Source: Cyanocohniella sp. LLY
Lineage (GTDB): Bacteria; Cyanobacteriota; Cyanobacteriia; Cyanobacteriales; Nostocaceae
Direction of reading: 5' to 3'
Assembly: GCA_022241785.1 (NCBI GenBank)
Contig: JAKOMP010000013.1
Span: 27,950-91,949, forward strand
Length of the DNA stretch: 64,000 bases
Numbering within the stretch: the first letter of the stretch is position 1; every line of letters begins with the position of its first letter. The position numbers and the translations under genes were made by a program. Shown in pieces: positions 28,538 to 37,290 of the stretch. The notes below the pieces were generated by a model. The model was not told where the DNA came from. It did no database searches and saw only the letters and a list, made by a program, of their open reading frames with translations.

Positions 28538-30046
28538 ATGGCAAGAGACTTAAGAGGATTCATCAAAATTCTGGAAGAAAAAGGGCAATTAAAGAGAATT
28601 TCAGCTTTAGTTGACCCAGAGTTAGAAATTGCGGAAATTTCCAACCGGATGCTGCAACAAGGTGGGCCAGGGTTGTTGTTTGAGAACGTCAAAGGTGCAT
28701 CGTTCCCGGTAGCGATAAATTTGATGGGAACCGTGGAAAGAATCTGCTGGGCGATGAATATGCAGCATCCAGAGGAGTTGGAGACTTTGGGGAAAAAGCT
28801 GAGTATGCTGCAACAACCAAAACCGCCCAAAAAGATTTCTCAGGCTATAGACTTTGGCAAAGTGCTGTTTGATGTGGTGAAGGCGAAACCAGGGCGAGAC
28901 TTTTTCCCGGCTTGTCAGCAGGTGGTAATTCAAGGTGGTGATTTAGATTTAAATAAATTGCCCTTGATACGTCCTTATATAAATGATGCTGGCAAGATTA
29001 TCACCCTGGGATTGGTAATTACCAAGGATTGTGAGACAGGTACGCCCAATGTGGGTGTGTATCGCTTGCAACTGCAATCTCAAAATACCATGACCGTTCA
29101 CTGGTTATCTGTGCGGGGTGGGGCGAGACATTTACGCAAAGCTGCGGAACGGGGTAAAAAATTAGAAGTAGCGATCGCACTGGGTGTAGATCCTTTAATT
29201 ATCATGGCAGCCGCTACCCCCATCCCTGTAGATTTATCAGAATGGTTGTTTGCTGGGCTATATGGTGGTTCGGGTGTGCAGTTAGCCAAGTGTAAAACTG
29301 TTGATTTGGAAGTTCCCGCAGATTCCGAATTTGTCTTAGAAGGGACAATCACACCAGGGGAAGTCTTACCAGATGGGCCCTTTGGTGACCACATGGGTTA
29401 TTACGGCGGCGTGGAAGATTCACCATTGGTGCGTTTCCAATGTATGACCCATCGCAAAGATCCTATTTACTTAACAACATTTAGCGGTCGTCCACCCAAA
29501 GAAGAAGCGATGATGGCGATCGCACTCAATCGCATTTACACTCCGATTCTGCGCCAACAAGTATCTGAAATTGTCGATTTCTTCTTACCAATGGAAGCTT
29601 TAAGTTACAAAGCGGCGATTATTTCCATTGATAAAGCCTATCCGGGACAAGCTCGCCGGGCTGCTTTGGCGTTTTGGAGTGCTTTACCACAATTTACATA
29701 CACTAAATTTGTAATTGTTGTGGATAAAAATATAAATATTCGTGATCCGCGTCAAGTGGTGTGGGCCATTAGTTCTAAAGTTGACCCGACAAGAGATGTG
29801 TTTATTTTGCCCAACACACCTTTTGATACCTTGGATTTTGCTAGTGAAAAAATTGGTTTAGGTGGACGCATGGGCATAGATGCTACCATGAAGATTCCAC
29901 CAGAAACTGATCACGAATGGGGTGCGCCTTTAGAGTCAGATCCAGATATAGCCAACATGGTAGACAGACGTTGGGCAGAATACGGTTTAGCGGATTTAAA
30001 CTTAGGGGAGGTTGATCCGAATTTGTTCGGTTACGATATGCGGTAG
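28538..30046 (+). CDS. UbiD-family prenylated-FMN decarboxylase
   Basis: 502 residues, full UbiD length. Starts MARDLRGFIKILEEKGQLKR; contains GVYRLQLQSQNTMTVHWL, EWLFAGLYGG, GPFGDHMGYYGG and a C-terminal WGAPLESDPDIANMVDRRW. The family decarboxylates aromatic or unsaturated acids using prenyl-FMN made by UbiX. In cyanobacteria the likely role is removal of the carboxyl group from 4-hydroxy-3-prenylbenzoate in plastoquinone synthesis; this is inference from the family. UbiX is not in the window. Confidence 0.9.
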   Translation: MARDLRGFIKILEEKGQLKRISALVDPELEIAEISNRMLQQGGPGLLFENVKGASFPVAINLMGTVERICWAMNMQHPEELETLGKKLSMLQQPKPPKKISQAIDFGKVLFDVVKAKPGRDFFPACQQVVIQGGDLDLNKLPLIRPYINDAGKIITLGLVITKDCETGTPNVGVYRLQLQSQNTMTVHWLSVRGGARHLRKAAERGKKLEVAIALGVDPLIIMAAATPIPVDLSEWLFAGLYGGSGVQLAKCKTVDLEVPADSEFVLEGTITPGEVLPDGPFGDHMGYYGGVEDSPLVRFQCMTHRKDPIYLTTFSGRPPKEEAMMAIALNRIYTPILRQQVSEIVDFFLPMEALSYKAAIISIDKAYPGQARRAALAFWSALPQFTYTKFVIVVDKNINIRDPRQVVWAISSKVDPTRDVFILPNTPFDTLDFASEKIGLGGRMGIDATMKIPPETDHEWGAPLESDPDIANMVDRRWAEYGLADLNLGEVDPNLFGYDMR

Positions 30047-30055
30047 AAATCCGAT

Positions 30056-30073
30056 ACCAGCAATAATGCTGGT
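30056..30073 (+). terminator. Hairpin after the UbiD-type gene
   Basis: Perfect 7-bp stem ACCAGCA/TGCTGGT with loop ATAA, 10 bp past the stop and before the SH3 protein gene. No T run, so it may be only an mRNA-stabilising structure. Confidence 0.35.
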
Positions 30074-30093
30074 GTCCAACTACCAGATAAGCT

Positions 30094-30627
30094 ATGAAAA
30101 AAACAATAACAAAACCTTCCTTTCCACGAATAATGGGCTTCACACTGAGTTGTCTGAGTGTGTTTATTCATAGTGGTGTGATTAATCAAGTAGTTTTTGC
30201 CCAATCTTCTTTAGAAGCTTGTGATATTCTGGCTTACGTCATCGATACAGATCCCCAAGGTCTAAATGTGCGAAATGGTGCAAGTGCCAAAAATAAAATT
30301 CTGGGTCAAATAATTATCAACGAAACATTGCAAGTTGTCGCTGCGGTGGGCAATTGGGTACAGGTTACCAACGTGAGTAATGGTTTTCAAGGAACTGGTT
30401 GGGTATTTGCACCAAAGTTAGGCATATCAACTCGCGGGTATGGTAATAACGGCGTGGAACTTTACCGCAGTAGCAATATCGAAAGTCCAAAAATTGCCAG
30501 AGTTCCGGCTAATGCCAATGTCACCTTGTTAAGCTGTCGAGGAGATTGGGCCCGGATAGAATATGAAGGTGTGAAAGGTTGGTTGGCAAGGGAAGATCAA
30601 TGTGGTGCAGCCTTAACCACTTGTTAG
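30094..30627 (+). CDS. Secreted bacterial SH3-domain protein
   Basis: 177 residues with an N-terminal signal peptide (KKTITK, then a hydrophobic stretch about 13-36, cleavage near VFAQ-SS). Two SH3b-like repeats follow: one with PQGLNVRNGASAKNKILGQI (about 54-73), the other with GVELYRSSNIESPKIARVP and WARIEYEGVKGWL. Cysteines at about 43, 149, 169 and 177 could form disulphides. Such domains bind cell-wall peptides. Function otherwise unknown. Confidence 0.8.
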   Translation: MKKTITKPSFPRIMGFTLSCLSVFIHSGVINQVVFAQSSLEACDILAYVIDTDPQGLNVRNGASAKNKILGQIIINETLQVVAAVGNWVQVTNVSNGFQGTGWVFAPKLGISTRGYGNNGVELYRSSNIESPKIARVPANANVTLLSCRGDWARIEYEGVKGWLAREDQCGAALTTC

Positions 30628-30748
30628 TGAAATTTTTCTAGTGTCACTAATAAATAGGACTTGCAGTTGGGAAAAGCTGACTCAAACGTGTTTAGCTACG
30701 ATGTAAGGTAGTATTCCATATTTCGCAATTCATTTTGAGGTTTTGTGT

Positions 30749-31534
30749 ATGCCTTCTCCATTTCCAGGAATGAACCCGTATTTAGAACATCCGGGTGTGT
30801 GGCCAGGAGTACATCACTTATTGATAAGTGAAATTGCTAGATTTTTATCTCCCCAACTGCGTCCTAAATATCGCGTTGCCGTAGAAGTGCGAATGTATGA
30901 ATCGAGTGGTGAAAATGCTTTGCTTGTGGGGATTCCTGATGTCATAGTGCAATATTCTCAGAGTACAAAAAATCAAGAAACCAAAAGTGTGGCGGTTGCA
31001 GATCCAAGTCCACAACCTGTAAAGGTCAAAATTCCTACACCTGAAATTATCAAAGAAGGTTATTTAGAGGTACGAGAGGTGGGAACTGAGGAAGTTGTGA
31101 CGACTATTGAAATTCTTTCTCCTACTAATAAACGTACAGGGAAAGGTCGGCACATGTATGAAGAAAAACGTCAGCATGTATTAGGAAGTAGAACTAATTT
31201 AGTAGAAATTGATTTATTACGGACTGGGGAACCAATGTCTTTTTTTGACAGTAATATTGAGAGCCATTATAGAATTTTAGTATGTCGTGGGAATAGCCGT
31301 CCTTATGCAGATTTATATGCTTTTAATTTACAAGATGTGATTCCCTCGTTTTCGCTGCCTTTGCGTGTTGGTGATAGTGAACCAGTTATAGATTTGCAGA
31401 CATTGTTAAATGGGGTATATGATATTTCTGGTTATGATCTGGTCATAGATTATAGTAAAGAAATAATACCACCATTGTCAGAAGTAGATTCAGGTTGGGT
31501 GGATGGACTATTACGTGAACAAGCATTACGGTAA
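30749..31534 (+). CDS. DUF4058 family protein
   Basis: 261 residues from the ATG at 30749 (GAGG lies about nine bases upstream). The opening MPSPFPGMNPYLEHPGVWPG is the family signature; the middle holds TTIEILSPTNKRTGKG and YEEKRQHVLGS, and VEIDLLRTGEPM follows, in the manner of the PD-(D/E)XK/Uma2-like cyanobacterial proteins, with Glu and Lys residues at suggestive places. DUF4058 is abundant in filamentous cyanobacteria and uncharacterised. Intact. Confidence 0.85.
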   Translation: MPSPFPGMNPYLEHPGVWPGVHHLLISEIARFLSPQLRPKYRVAVEVRMYESSGENALLVGIPDVIVQYSQSTKNQETKSVAVADPSPQPVKVKIPTPEIIKEGYLEVREVGTEEVVTTIEILSPTNKRTGKGRHMYEEKRQHVLGSRTNLVEIDLLRTGEPMSFFDSNIESHYRILVCRGNSRPYADLYAFNLQDVIPSFSLPLRVGDSEPVIDLQTLLNGVYDISGYDLVIDYSKEIIPPLSEVDSGWVDGLLREQALR

Positions 31535-31673
31535 TTCAAATTTTTAACATCCATTATTGTTCATCTTCCAGGTGTGATGCCTTCTCTACGATACGCTCCG
31601 CAAAGGTTGAATATAGCTATCCTATTCCTAAACAAGGACTAAAAAACTGAATAATTAGTCCTATGATTTTATT

Positions 31674-32369
31674 TTACAAACTCATCATTACCTGAGCTAA
31701 TTCATTAGATAAATTGATAGCCGATTCTGAGAATTTTCTAAAAAGAACGCCTGCCAAAAAATAATAATCTCCAGAATAAAATGCCATTTTATTTTTTCGT
31801 AGTCTTTCTATGTAGTTTTTCACTTTTGGTTCTGAACTATAATATCCAAACTTCAAAGGTAAAACCATAAAATTTTGGACAAAATAGTTATTCTCTTGGG
31901 CTTTTTTCAGCGTACTTAGAGGATTAGAAAAGCTAGATAATAAAACAAATACATTTTTATAATCTAGTGATAAAAGCTTGTTGGTAATAGTGGCTCCGTC
32001 TATACCTCCAAATAGTAAAGGCATATAAATATCTGAATCTGGTGCCGGAATATAAGGTGGATTGGCTACCAGATATTCAGCTTCGGGTTTAGAAGAATTA
32101 AATAAACACGCATTAGAAATGATGTATTTATCAGCCAGATTATACTCATCAATTGTGGAATTGGCAACTTTCCATGCAGAGGTATTTAATTCAAATCCAT
32201 GTACTACGGCATCAAATTTATTTTTCAGTAGTGAATTGATAATAGGGCTACCATCTCCTGAGCCAAACTCAACAATAGACTCAGAATTTTGGCAATTTCT
32301 GAAAACAAAAGTTTCTAAGCAGTTTGAGTAGAAATTAGATTCTTCAGGGCAAAAAAAGATGTCTTTCAT
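31674..32369 (-). CDS. Small SAM-dependent methyltransferase-like protein
   Basis: 231 residues. A Rossmann methyltransferase core is visible: SIVEFGSGDGSPI (SAM loop), an acidic end of strand 2 in HGFELNTSAW, and the catalytic YLVANPPYIPAP. NPPY is typical of N-methyltransferases on amino groups of nucleic acid or protein glutamine (HemK/PrmC-like). The C-terminal third has no clear substrate domain. AT content and lack of partners suggest an accessory gene. It stands alone. Confidence 0.75.
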   Translation of the reverse strand: MKDIFFCPEESNFYSNCLETFVFRNCQNSESIVEFGSGDGSPIINSLLKNKFDAVVHGFELNTSAWKVANSTIDEYNLADKYIISNACLFNSSKPEAEYLVANPPYIPAPDSDIYMPLLFGGIDGATITNKLLSLDYKNVFVLLSSFSNPLSTLKKAQENNYFVQNFMVLPLKFGYYSSEPKVKNYIERLRKNKMAFYSGDYYFLAGVLFRKFSESAINLSNELAQVMMSL

Positions 32370-32593
32370 GTGATTAAAAATTTATGTGAAATAAAATCAA
32401 TGTCACTTGTTTTCAGGAATAAAAAACCTTTCTTTAGAAAAATACAGGTTAACTAATGCACCAATAAAGAAAATTTTAAAACTACTTTATTTGGACACAA
32501 GTCTTTAACAAGTGATTTGTTACCCGAAAAAATGTTCTAGATACTCATTAGCATCTAGATAAGGTGAAATATGTCCAACTAATTAGAGGTAAT

Positions 32594-33712
32594 TTATTCT
32601 TTGGGTAAAGCAGTTGATTCAGCTTTGCGTATTGATTGCACAACAGCCTTAGCGGCGCGATCGCCCATGAGTTTTTCTTGGTCGTACCCCAGTAGCAATT
32701 CCCAAGCATCATCGGGATATTGTTCTACTAAAGGCAAAGCCACATCATCCAACATCCACTGTCCGTGGCGTTCATCTTCTTTGATGTGCAGTTCCCAATA
32801 ACCCATAGCTGCTGCGGACAATCCCAGGCGTTGCGCTGCTGCAAGATAGTTTCTGTAAGCGCCAGGCCCAGCTACCTCAAAATAAGTCAGCCCGCCACCA
32901 TAACGCAAGAAATAGCGTTTGCGCTCGGTCAGCAAAAAGTTATGATTAGCACAAGCTAAAACTTCCCACGGTACTAAATCAAAATACGCCTCTGGTTGAC
33001 AATTCATGCCAAACTCAGCCAGCATTTGGGCAAAAAATGTAGAATGCTTGCGAGATAAGCGACCATTGCCGTACTCTTCTAGTAATACCCGCACTAAGGT
33101 ACACTGCACTTCATTAGCAGCGCCACCTAAAATTCGGGAAAGACGGCTACCTTCCACTAACCCATCAAAGGAAGAAATTGCTAGTAAATGACGATAGCCA
33201 GATTCTGTCATCTCCTCGCGGATATAATGCGCGTCTTCTGACAGTGGCGGATCTACATCGTAAGCACTACGCTCAATTAAAGCTTGTTTAACATCTAATT
33301 TTTTTAATGCTGTGACATCAACTTGAGCTATTTCCCAATTTTGCCAAGCAGTTTCAATTTGGTGAAGACATGAGCTTAAGTAAAGCGATCGCTCATTAGT
33401 ATAATGCCGCAAATCGTCATACCAAAATAGCTTTAGCCGATTAATTCGATAAAGTATTCGTTGGAGAAATAGGTGAGCTTGTGTGTCACCACAGTCGTTT
33501 TGATAAGCAGCACGCATCGCTAATGAGAGTATGCGCTCAAATTCATTAACTTTCGCAGCTTCTACATCGAGGATATTATCCAAATCATCTGTAGCCAACA
33601 GTTCTATAAATTGCTGTTCGGCGACATCATACTCGGTGACTGTTTTTTCTGCTGTTTGCTTACCCTTTTCTACAAACCCAGCGTTAGGGAATATAACTAA
33701 ATTGCTTTGCAT
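32594..33712 (-). CDS. Iron-containing redox enzyme family protein (haem-oxygenase-like fold)
   Basis: 372 residues. The C-terminal half (about 155-345) resembles the HDO/haem-oxygenase-like diiron family: EMTESGYRHLLAISS, VRVLLEEYGNGRLSRKHSTF and a late ELHIKEDERHGQWML, supplying Glu and His ligands. Members include diiron oxidases that cleave or oxidise small amines and fatty acids. The N-terminal 150 residues are helical and without a recognised domain. The product is unknown. It has its own region with no obvious partner genes. Confidence 0.75.
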   Translation of the reverse strand: MQSNLVIFPNAGFVEKGKQTAEKTVTEYDVAEQQFIELLATDDLDNILDVEAAKVNEFERILSLAMRAAYQNDCGDTQAHLFLQRILYRINRLKLFWYDDLRHYTNERSLYLSSCLHQIETAWQNWEIAQVDVTALKKLDVKQALIERSAYDVDPPLSEDAHYIREEMTESGYRHLLAISSFDGLVEGSRLSRILGGAANEVQCTLVRVLLEEYGNGRLSRKHSTFFAQMLAEFGMNCQPEAYFDLVPWEVLACANHNFLLTERKRYFLRYGGGLTYFEVAGPGAYRNYLAAAQRLGLSAAAMGYWELHIKEDERHGQWMLDDVALPLVEQYPDDAWELLLGYDQEKLMGDRAAKAVVQSIRKAESTALPKE

Positions 33713-34023
33713 GGAATATTAGATTGCTTTACTCAGGTGTCAAACAAGTTTCACCTCTAATACTTAAAATTCCACATTTATAGCTTTGTGTGCCTCTTTC
33801 CTTGGTTATAAAGAAAAATTCAGTCTGGAATAGAAATATCAGTAAACCAAAAAGTTTTGCCAACAAAGGCTAACTGACAAATGAGTGCTTTGCTATGGCT
33901 ACTGTGATTGTTTTATATCGTCCTACAGTCAGTCTATTCTTCGCCTGTGAGGTGTGATGCAGGTTTACTTTCACTCAAAATTTGCCTAAAATAATCTCAT
34001 CAAAAGATTCGCAGCATTTATAG
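33713..34023. other. Divergent promoter spacer
   Basis: 311 bp between the iron enzyme and the nuclease-TPR gene. No motif recognised. Confidence 0.35.
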
Positions 34024-35643
34024 ATGGACTGGATTACACTACTGCGATCGCTACAGTCTGATTTTATTAAACGGTTATCGTCTGGTTGTTTGCTTCATTG
34101 TGAAACAGAAGGTCAATATAGTGAATTAACTATAATTTCTGGCGAGAGATTAACAGCTTTACGAGAATTTTGCTGGCTCATGGCTGAAAAATATAAGCGG
34201 ACTTCGCCAGTACGTGATGTTTTTATCAATAATCTCAAGGGAAAGTTGGGTGAGGAACTTGTCAAAGAACGTTTAGCCGATTTTATTACAGAAGTCGATT
34301 ATGAAAAACGGTTTGGCGGCGATGGCAATATAGATTTTACTCTAACTTCTGACCCATCTATTGGTGTGGAAGTGAAATCTCGTCATGGCAGTATTGATAA
34401 AGTCAGATGGTCTGTAAGCGCAGAAGAAGTAGAAAAAAATGCTGTGGTGGTTTGTGTTTTGATTCAAGAAGAAGTCAACGAAGCACAATCAGAATATCAT
34501 CTTTTTTTGGCTGGATTTCTTCCTACTCAAATGATTAAATTACGAACTGGTAAAATTTCCTTTGGTATTAATCAGCTATTATATGGCGGTGGTTTATGGT
34601 GCTATCTAGAAAAATTGCCATCTTCTGTAGTTTCTAATTTATCCAGACAGATATCTAAGCAAGAATTAATATCTCAAACAACTAAAAATTATTTAAATCA
34701 TCAGGCTTTAAATTCAAATAAACCTAATTCTTTAATAGACCAGAATAAAGACGATTTAACTTTAGTTTATATAAAATTAGGTGACGAATGTTTTAAAAGA
34801 GGTGAATATGAAGCGGCAATTGTCAAATACAACCAAGTAATGGCAATAAAAAATGATGCTGAAATTTATTACAAGCGCGGATTAACTTATTATCAATTAG
34901 GGGATTATGAAGCAGCAAACACAGATTATTCTCAAGCAATAGAAATTAATATTAATGATGGAAAAACTTATAACAAAAGAGGTCTAGCTCGTTATCAATT
35001 GGGCAACTATGAAGAAGCCATAGAAGATTACACTCAAGCTATTAGAATTAATCCTCATATTGCGGTTGTTTATAAAAATCGTGCTGAAGCTCGTTCTCAC
35101 ATTGGCGATAACCAAGGAGCCATAGAGGATTATACTCAGGCAATCAAAATTAATCCTCATTACGCTGATACTTATAAAAATCAAGGAATGGCACGTTATT
35201 TTATAGAATATCACCGGGGATTTTCTCAAATTATTAAGAGTAATCCTCAGGATGCTGTGGCTTATAAAAATCGTGGAAATGCCCGCGCCGATTTAGAAGA
35301 TTATGAAGGGGCAATTGCCGATTATACTGAAGCTATCAAAATTAATCCCCATTATATAGATGCTTATTATAATCGAGGTAATTCTCGTTATGATTTAGGA
35401 GATTATGAGGGAGCAATTGAGGATTATACCCAGACAATTCAGATTAATCCTAATTATGCTAATGCCTATTATAACCGGGGTAATGTTTATGCTGAATTAG
35501 GAGATAAGCTGTTAGCAATTGAAGACTTTCGCAAAGCAGCAGATATCTATCGTCACGAAGGTAAGCTAGAAGCACTTACAGACGCTCGGCAAAAAATTTT
35601 AGATTTAGAAATAGAAGAATCATTAGATATTTTAAATTTCTAG
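34024..35643 (+). CDS. PD-(D/E)XK nuclease-like domain fused to TPR repeats
   Basis: 539 residues. Residues 70-175 look like a restriction-endonuclease-like fold: KGKLGEELVKERL (Glu77/78), GGDGNIDFTL (Asp104) and IGVEVKSRHG (Glu116, Lys118), the D-x(n)-ExK arrangement of Hjc/Mrr-type nucleases. From about 245 there are about eight TPR units of the pattern AYYNRGNSRYDLGDYEGAI with INPHY caps; one unit near 395-415 is shortened and degenerate. A short C-terminal helix ends the protein. The combination suggests a nuclease recruited by protein contacts. No methyltransferase is adjacent. Confidence 0.8.
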   Translation: MDWITLLRSLQSDFIKRLSSGCLLHCETEGQYSELTIISGERLTALREFCWLMAEKYKRTSPVRDVFINNLKGKLGEELVKERLADFITEVDYEKRFGGDGNIDFTLTSDPSIGVEVKSRHGSIDKVRWSVSAEEVEKNAVVVCVLIQEEVNEAQSEYHLFLAGFLPTQMIKLRTGKISFGINQLLYGGGLWCYLEKLPSSVVSNLSRQISKQELISQTTKNYLNHQALNSNKPNSLIDQNKDDLTLVYIKLGDECFKRGEYEAAIVKYNQVMAIKNDAEIYYKRGLTYYQLGDYEAANTDYSQAIEININDGKTYNKRGLARYQLGNYEEAIEDYTQAIRINPHIAVVYKNRAEARSHIGDNQGAIEDYTQAIKINPHYADTYKNQGMARYFIEYHRGFSQIIKSNPQDAVAYKNRGNARADLEDYEGAIADYTEAIKINPHYIDAYYNRGNSRYDLGDYEGAIEDYTQTIQINPNYANAYYNRGNVYAELGDKLLAIEDFRKAADIYRHEGKLEALTDARQKILDLEIEESLDILNF

Positions 35644-36104
35644 CATCTCTGGTAATTCTGCAAATAAGTAGGACGGCGTAAATAATTAAAGGTTTGTAGT
35701 GAGTTAGCGCGGTCTTGGGGGTTTCCCCCATGAGCGACTAACGAACTCGAAGAGTGAGGACTTTAGTCCTCAAATAAGGGCTGTACTGCTTCGCAGAACC
35801 CGTAGGGTAGCCCTTACTACGAAATGAATTTTAATTATTTTACATTGCTTAACATATTTTAATTTTTTCTCGGCGACTTACTTAAGAGAGAACACCAAAA
35901 CCGCAGCATGGGTGAAAAAGCAGGGGGGCAAGGGAGCTATCGCCCACAATTCCACTCGGCTTTAAACCTTATCTTTTAGTAAAGAAATCTATTACTAGTT
36001 ATTTTTGCTACAATTGAGTATTATTTCCTTCACAAAACGACATGATTCGGTAGAATTGGGTAAAGCAATTTTGGCATTTGTTAAACAAAGGCATCAGCAA
36101 ACCC
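35644..36104. other. Repeat-bearing spacer
   Basis: 461 bp holding dispersed repeat copy B (35679-35826). Beyond it the sequence is AT-rich and holds the promoter of the EamA gene. No gene seen. Confidence 0.5.
35679..35826 (+). repeat. Dispersed palindromic repeat, copy B (with internal insertion)
   Basis: Starts GTAAATAATTAAAGGTTTGT, contains GAGGACTTTAGTCCTC and ends with CCCTTACTACGAA. Between the outer arm and the palindrome lies about 50 bp absent from copy C, including a hairpin GGGGGTTTCCCCC. The ends are inverted relative to each other (TTTGTAGT/ACTACGAA). Confidence 0.7.
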
Positions 36105-37121
36105 ATGCAACTGAAACTCAGTGCATTTAAATTTCCCTTCGCTACCCTACTGTTAATAGCGCCCTTTTTCCTTTGGGGAACGGCAATGGTGGCGATGAAA
36201 GGAGTCATCCCCGACACTACGCCCTTATTTATGGCAGGTGTGCGTTTGCTACCAGCAGGGGTGTTAATTTTAATCGCCGCAGCATTTATGGGTAGACCCC
36301 AGCCGCAAGGTTGGGCCGCATGGCTATGGATTAGTTTATTTGCTTTGGTAGATGGAACGTTATTTCAAGGCTTTTTGGCTGAGGGATTAGTCAGAACTAG
36401 TGCTGGGTTGGGGTCTGTGATGATTGACTCGCAACCTTTGGCTGTGGCTTTGTTGTCATTGTGGTTATTCCAAGAACATATTGGTGTTTGGGGATGGTTA
36501 GGATTAGGACTGGGAATTGCGGGTATTAGTTTAATTGGTTTACCGGATGAGTGGATTTTTCAGTTATTCGATGCCAATGCCAATGTCACACTAGGTAATT
36601 GGCAAGATTTGTTTGCTAGTGGCGAGTGGTTAATGCTGTTGGCTGCCTTATCAATGGCTGCGGGAACAGTGATGATTCGCTTTATCTGTAGGTACGCTGA
36701 TCCGGTGACAGCCACAGGATGGCATATGATTTTGGGCGGCTTGCCATTGTGGGGTATTTCATCTGTAGCAGAATCTCAGCAGTGGCAAAATCTTGTGACT
36801 CCTGAGTGGATAGCTTTGGGTTACGCTACCGTGTTTGGGAGTGCGATCGCCTATGGATTATTTTTCTACTTTGCTTCTAGTGGTAGTTTGACAAGTCTCA
36901 GTTCTCTGACCTTTTTAACACCTGTATTTGCCCTACTATTTGGTAATATATTCCTTGCTGAAGTCCTTAGCCCCTTGCAATGGGTGGGTGTGGGGATGAC
37001 GTTAATCAGCATCTATCTCATTAATCAACGCGATATCTTGGCAGGCCGAAACAACAAGGTGAGTGTCGAGGAACAAACAACACAAAAACCGCCCCTAGTA
37101 AAAGTATCTGCCGGCAAGTAG
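36105..37121 (+). CDS. EamA-family (DMT) transporter
   Basis: 338 residues from the ATG at 36105; an in-frame TTG at 36078 is possible. Ten hydrophobic helices in two EamA repeats: APFFLWGTAMVAMKGVIPDT in the first and GEWLMLLAALSMAAGTVMIR starting the second. LTPVFALLFGNIFLAEVLSP is the standard late EamA segment. Exporters of this superfamily carry amino acids or other metabolites; the substrate cannot be stated. Cytoplasmic tail of about 30 polar residues. Confidence 0.88.
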   Translation: MQLKLSAFKFPFATLLLIAPFFLWGTAMVAMKGVIPDTTPLFMAGVRLLPAGVLILIAAAFMGRPQPQGWAAWLWISLFALVDGTLFQGFLAEGLVRTSAGLGSVMIDSQPLAVALLSLWLFQEHIGVWGWLGLGLGIAGISLIGLPDEWIFQLFDANANVTLGNWQDLFASGEWLMLLAALSMAAGTVMIRFICRYADPVTATGWHMILGGLPLWGISSVAESQQWQNLVTPEWIALGYATVFGSAIAYGLFFYFASSGSLTSLSSLTFLTPVFALLFGNIFLAEVLSPLQWVGVGMTLISIYLINQRDILAGRNNKVSVEEQTTQKPPLVKVSAGK

Positions 37122-37290
37122 ACTTGCAAGGCGCAGAAGTAAATCAGACGCGAACCTGAAAAATCCTCCGAATCTTCACCTAATGAGAAACTCGGATGAC
37201 TTTTGTGTCAAATTAGAAGTTAACATTTAAGCATCCTGAAGTTATTGTGATCTTGATAACTTGAAAGTACGTTCAGACTAAACTGCAAAT

